Shown: positions 32,723 to 42,891 of the stretch, piece by piece
Layout: each line of letters begins with the position of its first letter
How positions within the stretch are numbered: the first letter of the stretch is position 1
Position numbers and translations under genes: made by a program
The notes under the pieces: generated by a model
What the model was told of the DNA's origin: nothing
Databases searched by the model: none
Seen by the model: the letters and a program-made list of their open reading frames with translations, nothing else
Source of the DNA: Pseudomonas sp. SST3
GTDB taxonomy: Bacteria > Pseudomonadota > Gammaproteobacteria > Pseudomonadales > Pseudomonadaceae
Length of the DNA stretch: 64,000 nt
Reading direction: 5' to 3'
Assembly (NCBI RefSeq): GCF_003325755.1
Contig: NZ_QORI02000002.1
Location: 62,001-126,000, forward strand

Positions 32723-34771
32723 TCAGGCCTGATCCTGCGTTTCCGGCAAGGTGAAGCCGGAAACCGAATGGCGCATTTCGTTGGCCATCTTCGCGAGGTT
32801 ACCAATGCTCTTAGCGGTAGCGGTGGTACCCGAGGAGGTCTGCGAGGTAATTTCCTGGATGACGTTCATGGTGTTGGAGATGTGGCCGGCCGACGAAGCC
32901 TGCTGGCGGGCGGCGTTGGAGATGTTCTGAATCAGGGCTGCAAGGCTCTTGGATACCTTCTCAATCTCTTCCAGCGCGACACCCGCATCCTGGGCCAGGC
33001 GAGCGCCTCGAACCACTTCGGAAGTGGTCTGCTCCATGGAGATAACGGCTTCGTTGGTGTCCGTCTGAATAGTCTTGACCAGCGCTTCGATCTGCTTGGT
33101 CGCAGCGGATGAACGTTCAGCGAGGCGTTGTACTTCGTCCGCAACCACAGCGAAGCCTCGGCCCGCGTCGCCGGCCATCGAGGCCTGAATAGCGGCGTTC
33201 AGTGCAAGAATGTTGGTCTGGTCGGCGATGTCATTGATCAGGCTGACGATGTCACCGATCTCTTGGGACGATTCACCAAGCCGCTTGATTCGCTTGGACG
33301 TGTCCTGGATCTGCTCACGGATGTTATCCATGCCGGTGATGGTGTTATGCACCACCTCGTTGCCCTTGTTGGCAATGGCTACGGACCGCTCCGCCACCGC
33401 AGAGGACTCCGCGGCGTTGGCCGATACCTGGTCAATCGACACTGCCATTTCGTTGATCGCTGCGGAGGCACCGGCAATCTCCTGGGCCTGATGCTCGGAA
33501 GCCTCGGCCAGGTGCATGGCGGTTGCCTGGGTCTCCTGGGCTGCGCCCGATACCTGAACGGCAGTCTGGTTGATCGTTTCGACCAGATCGCGCAACTGGT
33601 CGATGGAGTAGTTGATCGAGTCGGCGATGGCACCGGTGAAGTCCTCGGTTACCGTGGCGGCTACCGTAAGGTCACCATCAGCCAGGTCACCGATCTCATC
33701 GAGCAAGCGCAGAATTGCCGTCTGGTTACGCTCGTTCTTTTCCGCCGTCTCACTCAATCGACGACGAGTTTCCTGAACCATGACCAGGCCGATCAATAGG
33801 ATCGAGGCAAGGGCTAGGGCACCGAGGACGTAGCCCGCCAGGGTATTGATGTAGCGGGCTTCGGCACGACCTTGCAGCCCTTGGGTCAGGACCGAAGTCT
33901 TGTCGAGCAGGGTTTGCGAAACCTCGAAAATGCTGTTCGACGACTCACGGACCTGAAAAAGCTCCGGTGAGGTTTCGAGAATCTCGTCTACCGAACCCGA
34001 TACGAACTGGAACAGTTCGGAAATCGCGGCCAGACGATCCAGCGCCTCGACGTCGTTGACTCGAGTGATGCCCATGGCTTCGTTGCCTTCGAGCATCGCG
34101 TTGAGTACGCGGCCGAACAGGCTTGCATCGCGACCGAACATATCGGCCGCCTGAACCGAATCCTGATCACCGGACAGCACCTTGTTCACCGAACCCAGAA
34201 TACGCTCGGCAAGCAGTGACTGACGCTGCGCGACGGAAACCTGAGCCGCCGGAGCGCCACTTTCCAGAAGAATATCGACAACCTCTTCGTACTCGACCTG
34301 CAGCTGCGGAATGGTTTCGGCGAGGGTAGCCGCGACCTGATGCAGGGACAGTACGGTTTGTTCGCTGGCGAGAATTGCGTCGGTGTTCTGCCGCAAGGTA
34401 TCCCAATCCTGCTGCACCGCAGCGACTTCGGTCCGCAGCGACTGCGGAACCGCCGGCAACCCGATGCTCTCATCGCCTTCGGAGAGATAGCCCCAGCGCT
34501 CGCTGAAGTCGTTTCGTGCGTCTTTCAGCGAGCCGAACGCATCCGGCGTACCGGCAGCCGCTTCAACCGCGTTCTTCGCGATGCGCTGCGATAGAACTCT
34601 CAGCTCGCCAGCGTGTCCGATGTATTCATTGTCATAGTCAGCCTGGGTATTGATGTACGCGAAGTTCACGAACAACAGCACCATCGACACGATCAGAAGG
34701 AGAAATAGCCCGGCGATCAACGTATTGCTACGTACCCCTGCCAGCAATGCATTTGCGTTCATTTTTTTCAT
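32723..34771 (-). CDS. pilJ: Type IV pilus methyl-accepting chemoreceptor PilJ
   Basis: PilJ is the membrane receptor of the Pil-Chp system. The 682-residue protein has a first transmembrane helix (about 18-40), a periplasmic part with two PilJ-type helical modules ([16 protein letters not shown] and [20 protein letters not shown]), a second helix near 325-345 ([19 protein letters not shown]), a HAMP region, and a cytoplasmic coiled coil whose tip reads [21 protein letters not shown] choose the ATG at 34771 ([10 protein letters not shown]), which gives the length of the P. aeruginosa protein; frame open to 34831 lacks homologous sequence. Confidence 0.96.
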   Translation of the reverse strand: MKKMNANALLAGVRSNTLIAGLFLLLIVSMVLLFVNFAYINTQADYDNEYIGHAGELRVLSQRIAKNAVEAAAGTPDAFGSLKDARNDFSERWGYLSEGDESIGLPAVPQSLRTEVAAVQQDWDTLRQNTDAILASEQTVLSLHQVAATLAETIPQLQVEYEEVVDILLESGAPAAQVSVAQRQSLLAERILGSVNKVLSGDQDSVQAADMFGRDASLFGRVLNAMLEGNEAMGITRVNDVEALDRLAAISELFQFVSGSVDEILETSPELFQVRESSNSIFEVSQTLLDKTSVLTQGLQGRAEARYINTLAGYVLGALALASILLIGLVMVQETRRRLSETAEKNERNQTAILRLLDEIGDLADGDLTVAATVTEDFTGAIADSINYSIDQLRDLVETINQTAVQVSGAAQETQATAMHLAEASEHQAQEIAGASAAINEMAVSIDQVSANAAESSAVAERSVAIANKGNEVVHNTITGMDNIREQIQDTSKRIKRLGESSQEIGDIVSLINDIADQTNILALNAAIQASMAGDAGRGFAVVADEVQRLAERSSAATKQIEALVKTIQTDTNEAVISMEQTTSEVVRGARLAQDAGVALEEIEKVSKSLAALIQNISNAARQQASSAGHISNTMNVIQEITSQTSSGTTATAKSIGNLAKMANEMRHSVSGFTLPETQDQA

Positions 34772-34849
34772 TTTTCCGGCCCCCGCCTGGACCACCCGTA
34801 CGTTTCCTTCCAAGAACCAAAAGGCCGGCATTAGCCGACCCCACCTAAA

Positions 34850-35386
34850 TCAATACGCCACGTCCAGGAATGTCTGATGCGCAGCAAGCGCGTGTGGACT
34901 GAATACCAGCCACGGCTGCTCGCGCTGAAACACACCATGAATAAAGGGTTGAATCGACGCCTCGACCGGCGGCAGCTGTTCGGAGAAAGCATCTACCGGA
35001 AAATGCTGCATGCCGAACACTTCGTCGACCGTCAGCCCCGCAAACACTTCTTGATGATCAACCACCAGAACCCGCCGCTGCTTGCGCAGAGGCGACAGCT
35101 CCAAACCGAAATACCCACACAGATCCATGACCGGCAACAGTCTGCCGCGAACATTCGCCACACCCTTCACCCAGGCTTTTACACCGGGCAGCAGCGTGTA
35201 GCGGGGCTCATGGAGTATTTCGCCGACCTCCCCCATCGGGGCAACAAACAAACGGCCCCCCATTCGAAAACCGATGCCAGCCCAGGTCTGGATGGCTTCC
35301 TGCTGCGAAGGCAGGCCGGCAGCCAACGCTCGGCAACGGGCATCGATTTCCAGAAGTCGCTGAAACGGCGTAGGCGTATCCGACAT
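34850..35386 (-). CDS. pilI: CheW-like coupling protein PilI
   Basis: PilI couples the PilJ receptor to the ChpA kinase. The 178-residue protein is a single CheW domain: GIGFRMGGRLFVAPMGEVGEI, then LPGVKAWVKGVANVRGRLLPVMDL and VLVVDHQEVFAGLTVDEVFG, the usual core of the fold. It is encoded between pilH and pilJ with short gaps, in the order known from P. aeruginosa. Confidence 0.95.
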   Translation of the reverse strand: MSDTPTPFQRLLEIDARCRALAAGLPSQQEAIQTWAGIGFRMGGRLFVAPMGEVGEILHEPRYTLLPGVKAWVKGVANVRGRLLPVMDLCGYFGLELSPLRKQRRVLVVDHQEVFAGLTVDEVFGMQHFPVDAFSEQLPPVEASIQPFIHGVFQREQPWLVFSPHALAAHQTFLDVAY

Positions 35387-35424
35387 GCTGGCAACATCCC
35401 TTGTCCGGATTACGAAACTGCCGA

Positions 35425-35790
35425 TTAACCGGCCAGTACGGCGTTCAGAGTCTTCAGCAGCGTCGCTTCATCCACTGGTTTGGTCAGGTAATCTTTGGCA
35501 CCTTGACGCTTGCCCCAGACCTTATCGGTTTCCTGGTCCTTGGTCGTCACAATGATTACCGGAATGTGACTGGTTTCAGCATCTTTGGTCAGCTGGCGAG
35601 TGGCCTGAAAACCATTCAGGCCAGGCATAACGATGTCCATCAACACAGCGTCCGGTTTTTCCTGGCGAGCAAGCGCTACGCCATCGGCACCGTTTTCGGC
35701 TTTCAGAACGACATGACCATGCTTTTCCAGCATGGCAGTCAGCTTGTACATTTCGGTCGGCGAATCATCAACAATCAGAACGCGAGCCAT
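35425..35790 (-). CDS. pilH: CheY-like response regulator PilH
   Basis: PilH is a stand-alone receiver domain of 121 residues that acts with PilG downstream of ChpA, generally as the negative branch that tunes pilus retraction and cAMP signalling. The acidic pocket is VLIVDDSPTE, the phospho-acceptor is Asp52 in AVLMDIVMPGLNG, and the conserved lysine lies in DYLTKPVDEA. It has no output domain. The gene sits 44 bases after pilG. Confidence 0.95.
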   Translation of the reverse strand: MARVLIVDDSPTEMYKLTAMLEKHGHVVLKAENGADGVALARQEKPDAVLMDIVMPGLNGFQATRQLTKDAETSHIPVIIVTTKDQETDKVWGKRQGAKDYLTKPVDEATLLKTLNAVLAG

Positions 35791-35834
35791 GGTTACTCCG
35801 TGGGAAAGGCTTCAGCGGCACTCAGGGCCGAACT

Positions 35835-36242
35835 TCAGGATACTTGCTCTACCGGTGCGAAATCAGGCACATGGGCCTTGATAGCACCGAGCAACTCTTC
35901 TTTGCTGAAAGGCTTGGTGAGGTACTGATCCGACCCCACGATCCGCCCCTTGGCCTTGTCGAACAGGCCATCCTTGGAGGACAGCATGATTACCGGGGTG
36001 GACTTGAAAGAACTGTTGTTCTTGATCAGCGCACAGGTCTGATAACCATCCAGTCGGGGCATCATGATATCGACGAAAATGATGCGCGGGTGACTATCCG
36101 CGATTTTGGCGAGCGCATCGAAGCCATCCACCGCCGTGATCACATCACAACCTACTTTCTTCAGCAGCGTTTCGGCGGTGCGACGAATCGTTTTCGAATC
36201 GTCGATCACCATGACCTTCAAGCCCTCGGAGTGCTGTTCCAT
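35835..36242 (-). CDS. pilG: CheY-like response regulator PilG
   Basis: PilG is the main output receiver of the Pil-Chp pathway, promoting pilus extension and cAMP production. The 135-residue protein has the pocket VMVIDDSKTIRR, the phospho-acceptor Asp58 in IIFVDIMMPRLDG and the switch lysine in QYLTKPFSKEE. It is the first gene of the eight-gene pil/chp operon. The 235 bases between it and the divergent gshB gene must hold the operon promoter, but I could not find a clear consensus there. Confidence 0.95.
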   Translation of the reverse strand: MEQHSEGLKVMVIDDSKTIRRTAETLLKKVGCDVITAVDGFDALAKIADSHPRIIFVDIMMPRLDGYQTCALIKNNSSFKSTPVIMLSSKDGLFDKAKGRIVGSDQYLTKPFSKEELLGAIKAHVPDFAPVEQVS

Positions 36243-36477
36243 TTCGCCCTACCATCGCCTCGGTGAGTCGTAGTTTATCGTTATGTCAGTGCGCCAGAGG
36301 CCCTGTCATCGATGGGCTGCACCCAATCGCCGGACCTTTTTAGCACACTCCTCAAATGCAAGCTATCTGACGCCGGAGCAGCGGGATTTTCCTTGACCCA
36401 ACGCACAACCGCCGCCAATCTGCGTCGACATTTCAAGCCTTGGCAGCTCCGCCCTGCCCCTCGTTGGAGATCATCAC

Positions 36478-37440
36478 ATGACTGTTCGCGTCGGGATCAT
36501 CATGGACCCAATCGCGCAGATCGCATTCAAGAAGGACAGCTCGCTGGCCATGTTGCTGGCTGCCCAGGCCCGCGGCTGGACGCTCTACTACATGGAGCAG
36601 CGCGATCTTTACCAGCTCGGCGGCGAAGCGCGTGCCCGCATGCGCACGCTCAAGGTCTTCAACGACCCCCAACACTGGTACGAGGCGGACGAAGAGGTCG
36701 ATAACGCACTGGCCGAGCTCGACGTCATCCTGATGCGCAAAGACCCACCCTTCAATAGCGAGTACGTGTATGCCACCTACCTGCTGGAGCTTGCCGAACA
36801 AACCGGTTCGCTGGTGGTGAACCGACCGCAGAGCCTGCGCGATTGCAACGAGAAGTTCTTTGCTACCCAGTTCCCGCAACTCACGCCGCCGACGCTTGTC
36901 AGTCGGCGGTCCGACATTCTGCGGGAGTTTGCCCGCGAGCAGCGTGACATCATTCTCAAACCATTGGATGAAATGGGCGGTGCCTCGATTTTCCGACACC
37001 GCGAAGGCGACCCGAACCTTTCGGTGATTCTCGAAGTGCTGACGGAGCACGGCAGTCGCCAGATCATGGCGCAGCGCTACATCCCGGCCATCAAGGATGG
37101 CGACAAGCGAATCCTGATGATCGATGGTGAGCCGGTGCCCTACTGCCTGGCGCGCATCCCGGCGGCAGGCGAAACCCGCGGGAATCTTGCCGCCGGTGGA
37201 CGCGGTGTGGCTCAGCCGTTGTCCGATCGCGATAGAGAGATTGCGAGCATCGTCGGGCCGGAGCTGCGAAAGCGTGGCCTGCTGTTCGTCGGACTGGACG
37301 TGATCGGCGATTTTCTTACTGAGATCAACATCACCAGCCCGACCTGCATTCGCGAGATCGATAACGCGTTCGATACCCGTATCGGCGAGCGCCTAATGGA
37401 TGCTATCGCCACGAAACTGCAAGATCGGCACAACGCCTAG
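36478..37440 (+). CDS. gshB: Glutathione synthetase
   Basis: GshB joins gamma-glutamylcysteine and glycine with ATP to make glutathione. The 320-residue ATP-grasp protein begins TVRVGIIMDPIAQIAFKKDSS, a GshB hallmark, and has NRPQSLRDCNEKFFA, the ATP-binding KPLDEMGGASIFR, the flexible-loop region RIPAAGETRGNLAAGGRG and metal ligands in DVIGDFLTEINITSPT. GGAG stands 8 bases before the ATG. The gene is divergent from pilG and is followed by tonB. Confidence 0.97.
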   Translation: MTVRVGIIMDPIAQIAFKKDSSLAMLLAAQARGWTLYYMEQRDLYQLGGEARARMRTLKVFNDPQHWYEADEEVDNALAELDVILMRKDPPFNSEYVYATYLLELAEQTGSLVVNRPQSLRDCNEKFFATQFPQLTPPTLVSRRSDILREFAREQRDIILKPLDEMGGASIFRHREGDPNLSVILEVLTEHGSRQIMAQRYIPAIKDGDKRILMIDGEPVPYCLARIPAAGETRGNLAAGGRGVAQPLSDRDREIASIVGPELRKRGLLFVGLDVIGDFLTEINITSPTCIREIDNAFDTRIGERLMDAIATKLQDRHNA

Positions 37441-37615
37441 CAAGCCACAGCGGCTGGCGCGCCGGACCAGCCGCAACCCGCCGCAGGCAAAGCGGATGCT
37501 GGCTACCCGCCTCCGCTACCCTCGTCATACTCACTCACCAAAGCTGCCGCCTGGTTCATAGACTTTTGCAGTCACGCTGGGCAGACTGCGCGCACTTCGA
37601 GCCGACTGAAATGCG

Positions 37616-38512
37616 ATGAACGCCGCTACACGCCAACCCACTCCTGCCCATACCGGCGTCCGTCCGGCGGATCGTCTCGGCTTCACGATATTTCTCGCCG
37701 CCGCGTTGCATGCAGCCTTGATCCTCGGCCTCGGCTTCTCGCTATCCGAGCCGAAGCAGATCAGCAAGACACTGGAAATCACCCTGTCTACCTTCAAAAG
37801 CGAAGACAAGCCGAAAGAGGCCGACTTCCTCGCACAGGACAACCAGCAGGGTAGCGGCACACTGGAACATAAAGCGTCGCCGAAAACGACCGAGCAGGCG
37901 CCGTTTCAGGACACCCAGGTACGCAAGGTGACTCCGGCGTCGTCACCACCACCGAGCACGCGCAGCGAGGCACCGAAGACCGCCGTGGCGACCCGCGCGC
38001 CGCAACCGGACAAAACCCCGGTAAAACCCCAGAAAAACAAGCCGCAGCCCCAGGCACAGCCGGCGCCCGTCTATGACAGCTCACAGCTCAGTGCGGAGAT
38101 CGCCAGCCTCGAAGCGGAGCTGGCCCAGCAGGTCGAGCAATACGCCAAGCGGCCTCGGGTCAGCCGTCAGAACAGCGCCGCTACCATGCGCGACATCAGC
38201 GCCTGGTACCGCGACGAATGGCGCAAAAAAGTTGAGCGTATCGGTAACCTCAACTACCCCGACGAAGCACGTCGTCAACAGATATATGGCAGCCTGCGCA
38301 TGCTGGTGATCATTGATCGCAACGGTGCGGTACAGGAGCTTCGGGTGCTCGAATCCTCCGGCCAAACAGTGCTCGATGAGGCGGCCATGCGCATCGTCAG
38401 GCTCGCAGCACCCTTCGCACCCTTCTCCGGTGAGCTGGCGCAGAAATTTGACCAGGTCGAAATCATCAGGACCTGGCGTTTCGAGCGCGGCGACCGGCTA
38501 TCGAGCCGCTGA
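37616..38512 (+). CDS. tonB: TonB-family energy transducer (TonB3-like)
   Basis: The 298-residue protein has the TonB plan: a short cytoplasmic start, one membrane helix (about residues 22-44), a long periplasmic spacer rich in Pro, Lys and Gln with a coiled-coil stretch (SAEIASLEAELAQQVEQ), and a C-terminal TonB domain with NYPDEARRQQIYGSLRMLV and VLESSGQTVLDEAAM. Position between gshB and yqgE matches P. aeruginosa tonB3 (PA0406), which has been tied to twitching motility rather than iron uptake. No exbB or exbD gene lies nearby, so it would borrow energy proteins encoded elsewhere. Confidence 0.87.
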   Translation: MNAATRQPTPAHTGVRPADRLGFTIFLAAALHAALILGLGFSLSEPKQISKTLEITLSTFKSEDKPKEADFLAQDNQQGSGTLEHKASPKTTEQAPFQDTQVRKVTPASSPPPSTRSEAPKTAVATRAPQPDKTPVKPQKNKPQPQAQPAPVYDSSQLSAEIASLEAELAQQVEQYAKRPRVSRQNSAATMRDISAWYRDEWRKKVERIGNLNYPDEARRQQIYGSLRMLVIIDRNGAVQELRVLESSGQTVLDEAAMRIVRLAAPFAPFSGELAQKFDQVEIIRTWRFERGDRLSSR

Positions 38513-38606
38513 TCGGCGATCAAGCGCAGGCCGTGAAACCTCGGGAGCGCGACAAGCCAGCTTGAGCGGCTTCACGACCCTGCTCGCAACGCTTAAGCTA
38601 GCGCCC

Positions 38607-39176
38607 ATGAACGCATCCTCGCCCAGCTACCTCAAGCATCACTTTCTGATTGCCATGCCACACATGGCAGATCCCAACTTTGCCCAGGCACTGATCTACC
38701 TTATAGAGCACAATCAGGACGGTGCAATGGGACTCATCGTCAATCGTCCAAGCGGGCTGAATCTCGCCGACATTCTTGAGCAACTACGCCCGGAGGAGCC
38801 CATCGACCCTGGCAGCCAGCAGGTATCGATCTTCTCCGGCGGCCCGGTGCAGACCGACCGAGGCTTTGTACTGCACCCATCCGACGCCCAGTTTCAGGCG
38901 ACGCTCGGACTTGGCGAGCTAGGCGTGACCACGTCCCAGGACGTGCTTTTTGCCATTGCCGATGGATATGGCCCGAGACAGCATTTCATCGCCCTCGGCT
39001 ACGCCGGCTGGGAGCCGGGCCAGCTTGAGGCGGAGCTGGTCGACAATGCCTGGCTGAGCTGCCCGGCGCAGCCGCATATCCTGTTTGATCTGCCCCATGA
39101 GCAACGCCTGTCTGCCGCTGCTGCATCGCTAGGGGTGGACCTCGGTCTGCTCAGTAGTCAGGTCGGCCACGCATGA
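38607..39176 (+). CDS. algH: YqgE/AlgH family protein
   Basis: This 189-residue cytoplasmic protein is a clear YqgE/AlgH member: YLKHHFLIAMPHMADPNFAQ, then GAMGLIVNRPSG, SIFSGGPVQTDRGFVLH and ALGYAGWEPGQLEAEL. The biochemical role is unknown; in P. aeruginosa it affects alginate and other virulence traits. The start at 38607 gives the family length. Its stop overlaps the ruvX start by four bases (ATGA), a linkage conserved widely among proteobacteria. Confidence 0.93.
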   Translation: MNASSPSYLKHHFLIAMPHMADPNFAQALIYLIEHNQDGAMGLIVNRPSGLNLADILEQLRPEEPIDPGSQQVSIFSGGPVQTDRGFVLHPSDAQFQATLGLGELGVTTSQDVLFAIADGYGPRQHFIALGYAGWEPGQLEAELVDNAWLSCPAQPHILFDLPHEQRLSAAAASLGVDLGLLSSQVGHA

Positions 39177-39601
39177 GCGCCCTGCGCCTGTTGCTGGGCT
39201 TCGACTATGGCACCAAGCAGATCGGCATCGCCGTCGGCCAGGCGGTCACCGGCCAGGCACGAGAACTCTGCGTGATCAAGGCACAGAACGGTGTGCCCGA
39301 CTGGTCGCAGATCGAGGCGTTATTACGCGAATGGCAACCCGATGCGTTGGTGGTCGGCCTGCCATTGAACATGGATGGCAGTCCCAGTGAGATGAGCGCT
39401 CGCGCGGAGAAGTTCGCGCGTCGCCTCAACGGCCGGTTCAATCTGCCGGTACACACCCACGACGAGCGCCTGACAACCTACGAAGCCAAAGGCGAGCGCC
39501 TGCGCGGCGGACAACAAGGTGGCTATCGCGAGCGCCCGGTCGATGCCCTCGCCGCGGCCCTTTTACTCGAAGGCTGGCTGACCGCGCAGCACAACGCCTG
39601 A
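39173..39601 (+). CDS. ruvX: Pre-16S rRNA nuclease YqgF/RuvX
   Basis: The 142-residue protein has the RNase H-like fold of YqgF: the first catalytic Asp in LLGFDYGTKQIGIAVG, the GLPLNMDGSPS loop, and the late acidic motif in HDERLTTYEA with VDALAAALLLEGWL. YqgF trims the 5' end of 16S rRNA precursors; it was earlier proposed as a Holliday-junction resolvase. It is translationally coupled to algH and followed 24 bases later by pyrR, so the group may be one operon. Confidence 0.94.
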   Translation: MSALRLLLGFDYGTKQIGIAVGQAVTGQARELCVIKAQNGVPDWSQIEALLREWQPDALVVGLPLNMDGSPSEMSARAEKFARRLNGRFNLPVHTHDERLTTYEAKGERLRGGQQGGYRERPVDALAAALLLEGWLTAQHNA

Positions 39602-39625
39602 AAGCCGCTTCAAGGAGAGAAACGA

Positions 39626-40138
39626 ATGATCCTGCCGAACCCTGATCAGCTGCTACCGGAAATGGCCGCAGCACTGGAGCAACACCTGAGCAGCCACGAC
39701 ATATTGGAGCCACGCTTTATCGGCATCCATACCGGCGGCGTCTGGGTCGCCCAGGCACTGCTGGACTTGCGCGGCAAACAGGAAGCCCTCGGTGTGCTGG
39801 ATGTGTCCTTCTATCGCGACGACTTTACCCAGAACGGCCTGCATCCGCAGGTTCGCCCCTCGGCGCTGCCATTCGAAATCGATGGACAACACCTGGTGCT
39901 CATTGACGATGTGCTGATGAGCGGGCGAACCGTCCGCGCCGCACTCAACGAGCTGTTCGATTACGGCCGACCCGCCAGCGTCAGCCTGATCTGCCTGCTT
40001 GACCTCAACGCCCGCGAGCTGCCGATCCGACCGGACGTGGTCGGGGCGACGCTATCTCTGCCACCCGACCAACGCGTCAAATTGCTTGGCCCCGCCCCGC
40101 TCGCACTTGAGCTCCAGACCCTCGCCTCCGCCAATTGA
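39626..40138 (+). CDS. pyrR: Pyrimidine regulator / uracil phosphoribosyltransferase PyrR
   Basis: PyrR has the PRPP-binding loop [21 protein letters not shown] and the rest of the phosphoribosyltransferase fold in 170 residues. In Pseudomonas it acts on pyrimidine gene expression and may have uracil phosphoribosyltransferase activity. AAGGAGAG precedes the ATG at 39626. pyrB begins 10 bases after its stop. I looked for an RNA attenuator in the short spaces around it and found none; any RNA target is not evident here. Confidence 0.94.
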   Translation: MILPNPDQLLPEMAAALEQHLSSHDILEPRFIGIHTGGVWVAQALLDLRGKQEALGVLDVSFYRDDFTQNGLHPQVRPSALPFEIDGQHLVLIDDVLMSGRTVRAALNELFDYGRPASVSLICLLDLNARELPIRPDVVGATLSLPPDQRVKLLGPAPLALELQTLASAN

Positions 40139-40148
40139 GACCCTCGCG

Positions 40149-41165
40149 ATGACGCCTATCGACGCCAAGCGCCCGCTACAGCTGAACGACAACGGTCAGT
40201 TGCGCCATTTCTTGTCCCTGGATGGCCTGCCGCGCGCACTGCTTACCGAAATCCTCGACACCGCCGACTCCTTTCTCGAGGTCGGCGCCAGGGCAGTCAA
40301 GAAGGTCCCGCTACTGCGCGGCAAAACTGTCTGCAACGTCTTCTTCGAAAACTCCACGCGCACCCGCACCACCTTCGAACTGGCGGCCCAGCGGCTATCG
40401 GCAGACGTAATCACGCTGAACGTCTCGACCTCTTCCACCAGCAAGGGCGAAACCCTCACCGATACGCTGCGCAACCTTGAAGCCATGGCCGCCGACATGT
40501 TCGTTGTCCGCCACGCCGATTCAGGCGCCGCGCATTTCATCGCGGAACAGGTTTGCCCCGATGTGGCGGTCATCAATGGCGGTGACGGTCGCCACGCGCA
40601 TCCGACCCAAGGCATGCTCGACATGCTCACCATTCGCCGACACAAGGGCGACTTCGAGAAACTGTCGGTGGCTATTGTCGGCGACATACTGCATTCGCGG
40701 GTGGCCCGCTCGAACATGCTTGCCCTGAAGACCCTCGGCTGTCCGGACATTCGTGTGATCGGTCCGAAAACGCTACTGCCGGTCGGCCTGGAGCAGTACG
40801 GCGTCAGCATCTATCACGACATGAACGAAGGCCTGCGCGACGTCGACGTGGTGATCATGCTGCGCCTGCAACGTGAACGTATGCAAGGTGGCCTGCTGCC
40901 CAGCGAGGGCGAGTTCTACCGCCTCTACGGCCTGACCACGCAGCGCATGGCATTGGCCAAACCGGACGCCATCGTTATGCATCCGGGGCCGATCAACCGT
41001 GGCGTCGAGATCGAGTCGGCAGTGGCGGATGGCCCTCAGTCGGTCATTCTCAACCAGGTGACCTATGGCATCGCAATCCGTATGGCAGTGCTTTCCATGG
41101 CGATGAGTGGCCAGACTGCCCAACGGCAGCTCGAAAACGAATACGCAGCCGAGGAGCAGAACTGA
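40149..41165 (+). CDS. pyrB: Aspartate carbamoyltransferase catalytic chain
   Basis: PyrB condenses carbamoyl phosphate and aspartate in the first committed step of pyrimidine synthesis. The 338-residue protein has the carbamoyl-phosphate motif [15 protein letters not shown], the loop [11 protein letters not shown], the [11 protein letters not shown] segment and the aspartate-side [11 protein letters not shown]. The ATG at 40149 begins [16 protein letters not shown], as in Pseudomonas. Its stop overlaps the next start in TGATG, so PyrB and the inactive PyrC' are made together and form the known dodecameric PyrB/PyrC' complex. Confidence 0.97.
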   Translation: MTPIDAKRPLQLNDNGQLRHFLSLDGLPRALLTEILDTADSFLEVGARAVKKVPLLRGKTVCNVFFENSTRTRTTFELAAQRLSADVITLNVSTSSTSKGETLTDTLRNLEAMAADMFVVRHADSGAAHFIAEQVCPDVAVINGGDGRHAHPTQGMLDMLTIRRHKGDFEKLSVAIVGDILHSRVARSNMLALKTLGCPDIRVIGPKTLLPVGLEQYGVSIYHDMNEGLRDVDVVIMLRLQRERMQGGLLPSEGEFYRLYGLTTQRMALAKPDAIVMHPGPINRGVEIESAVADGPQSVILNQVTYGIAIRMAVLSMAMSGQTAQRQLENEYAAEEQN

Positions 41166-42436
41166 TGCCAACCCAAATCCTCGGTGCACGCCTGATCGAC
41201 CCTGCCAGCGGGCGCGATGAAGTCACCGATATCTACTGCCAGGACGCCAGGATCGTTGCTATCGGCCAGGCGCCGGCAGGCTTCAGCGCAGCGCACACCA
41301 TCGACGCCCAGGGTCTGGTCGCCGCGCCCGGCCTGGTCGATTTGTCCGTCGCCCTCCGCGAGCCGGGCTATAGCCGCAAGGGCAACATCGCCAGCGAGAC
41401 ACTCGCCGCTACGGCAGGCGGCATCACCAGCCTGTGCTGCCCACCAGCCACCCGGCCGGTGCTGGACACCGCGGCGGTTGCCGAGCTGATTCTCGACCGC
41501 GCCCGCGAGTCCGGTCATGCCAAGGTCTTCCCGATCGGCGCCCTGACTCGCGATTTGGCGGGTGAACAGCTCGCCGAGCTGGTGGCGTTGCGCGATGCTG
41601 GCTGCGTCGCCTTCGGCAACGGCCTGACCAACTTCAACAGCAATCGCAACCTTAGCCGCGCTCTGGAATACGCGGCGACGTTCGACCTCACGGTCGTCAT
41701 TCACTCGCAGGACGCCGACCTGGCCACCGGCGGGCTGGCTCACGAAGGTCCCGCAGCAGCCTTCCTGGGCCTGGCCGGCATCCCCGAAACCGCCGAGACC
41801 ATCGCACTGGCGCGCAACCTGCTACTGGTTGAGCAGACCGGCGTTCGCGCCCACTTCAGCCAGCTCACCACAGCCCGCGGTGCACAGATGATCGCCGAAG
41901 CCCAGGCGCGCGGTCTGCAGGTCACAGCCGATGTGGCGATGTATCAGCTGATTCTGACCGACGAGGCGTTGCATGGCTTTTCCAGCCTTTACCACGTGCA
42001 ACCGCCATTGCGCAGCGCAGCCGACCGCGAAGGCCTGCGTGAAGCCGTCAGGTCCGGTGTCATCTCGGTGATATCCAGCCACCATCAGCCCCACGAAGCA
42101 GACGCCAAACAGGCACCTTTCGGCGAAACCGAGCCTGGTATCAGCAGCGCGGAAATCCTCCTGCCGCTGGCTCTGACGCTGGTGGAAGATGGCCTGCTCG
42201 ACCTGCCGACGCTACTCGCTCGCCTGAGCAGCGGCCCGGCCGCCGCGATGCGTCTGCCTGTCGGACGACTGGCCGTAGGCGAAGCTGCCGATCTGGTTCT
42301 GTTCGATCCGCGCGGCTCTACGCTGGCCGGCGAAGTCTGGCACTCGAAAGGCCGCAATTGCCCCTTCATCGGCCACTGTCTGCCGGGCGCAGTGCGCCAC
42401 ACTATCGTGGACGGCCGAGTCGCCTTCCAAGACTGA
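41165..42436 (+). CDS. pyrC': Non-catalytic dihydroorotase-like subunit PyrC'
   Basis: The 423-residue protein has the amidohydrolase fold of dihydroorotase but lacks its metal ligands: the active-site DxHxHxR is replaced by DLSVALREPG. This matches the Pseudomonas PyrC' (PyrX) that is needed to hold PyrB in its active assembly but does no chemistry; a true dihydroorotase must be encoded elsewhere. It is coupled to pyrB by a one-base overlap. The C-terminal half keeps recognisable family sequence (GEAADLVLFDPRGSTLAGEVWHSKG). A hairpin follows the stop. Confidence 0.93.
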   Translation: MPTQILGARLIDPASGRDEVTDIYCQDARIVAIGQAPAGFSAAHTIDAQGLVAAPGLVDLSVALREPGYSRKGNIASETLAATAGGITSLCCPPATRPVLDTAAVAELILDRARESGHAKVFPIGALTRDLAGEQLAELVALRDAGCVAFGNGLTNFNSNRNLSRALEYAATFDLTVVIHSQDADLATGGLAHEGPAAAFLGLAGIPETAETIALARNLLLVEQTGVRAHFSQLTTARGAQMIAEAQARGLQVTADVAMYQLILTDEALHGFSSLYHVQPPLRSAADREGLREAVRSGVISVISSHHQPHEADAKQAPFGETEPGISSAEILLPLALTLVEDGLLDLPTLLARLSSGPAAAMRLPVGRLAVGEAADLVLFDPRGSTLAGEVWHSKGRNCPFIGHCLPGAVRHTIVDGRVAFQD

Positions 42437-42455
42437 TTCGATGATGTTCAGGCAG

Positions 42456-42478
42456 CCCGGCCCGCAAGCCGGGCCGCC
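42456..42478. terminator. GC-rich hairpin between pyrC' and the TM2 gene
   Basis: CGGCCCG (42458-42464) pairs with CGGGCCG (42470-42476) around a short loop, between two convergent genes. It lacks a long T tract, so termination may be weak. Confidence 0.5.
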
Positions 42479-42492
42479 TTCGAGACTCGCCG

Positions 42493-42891
42493 CTACCAGC
42501 GCTTTTCCATGTTGCGCATCGAGATCTGGCTGTTCAGTGTCCAGAAGTCATAGAGCACGCCAACGAAAAACAACCCGCCAGTGCACAGGTAGATCAGGCC
42601 AGTAATCCATTTGCCCTGATACATACGGTGCACGCCGAACACACCGAGAAAAGTCAGCAGGATCCAGGCCACGGTGTAATCGATCGGCCCCGGCTGGAAG
42701 CGCATGTCGGCCTGCCGATCCATCGACGGGATGAGAAACAGATCGATGATCCAGCCGACGAAGAACAAGCCGAGGGTGAAGAACCAGATGGTGCCAGTGA
42801 TCGGCTTGCCGTAATAGAAACGGTGGGAACCGAGGAATCCAAAGATCCACAGGAGATAACCGATCAGGGTGCTATGGGTGTTCTGCCGCAT
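42493..42891 (-). CDS. TM2-domain membrane protein
   Basis: The 132-residue protein carries two TM2-type modules, each with a pair of short membrane helices and the family pattern: first LWIFGFLGSHRFYYGKPITG, then LLTFLGVFGVHRMYQGKWITG. It should lie in the inner membrane with four helices. TM2 proteins have no established function in bacteria. It sits between the pyrimidine genes and the LexA-controlled radical-SAM pair, convergent with the former and divergent from the latter. Confidence 0.85.
   Translation of the reverse strand: MRQNTHSTLIGYLLWIFGFLGSHRFYYGKPITGTIWFFTLGLFFVGWIIDLFLIPSMDRQADMRFQPGPIDYTVAWILLTFLGVFGVHRMYQGKWITGLIYLCTGGLFFVGVLYDFWTLNSQISMRNMEKRW

Noticed and set aside
39602..39625. 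PyrR-binding attenuator before pyrR
   Set aside because: The gap is 24 bases and holds only the ribosome-binding site.
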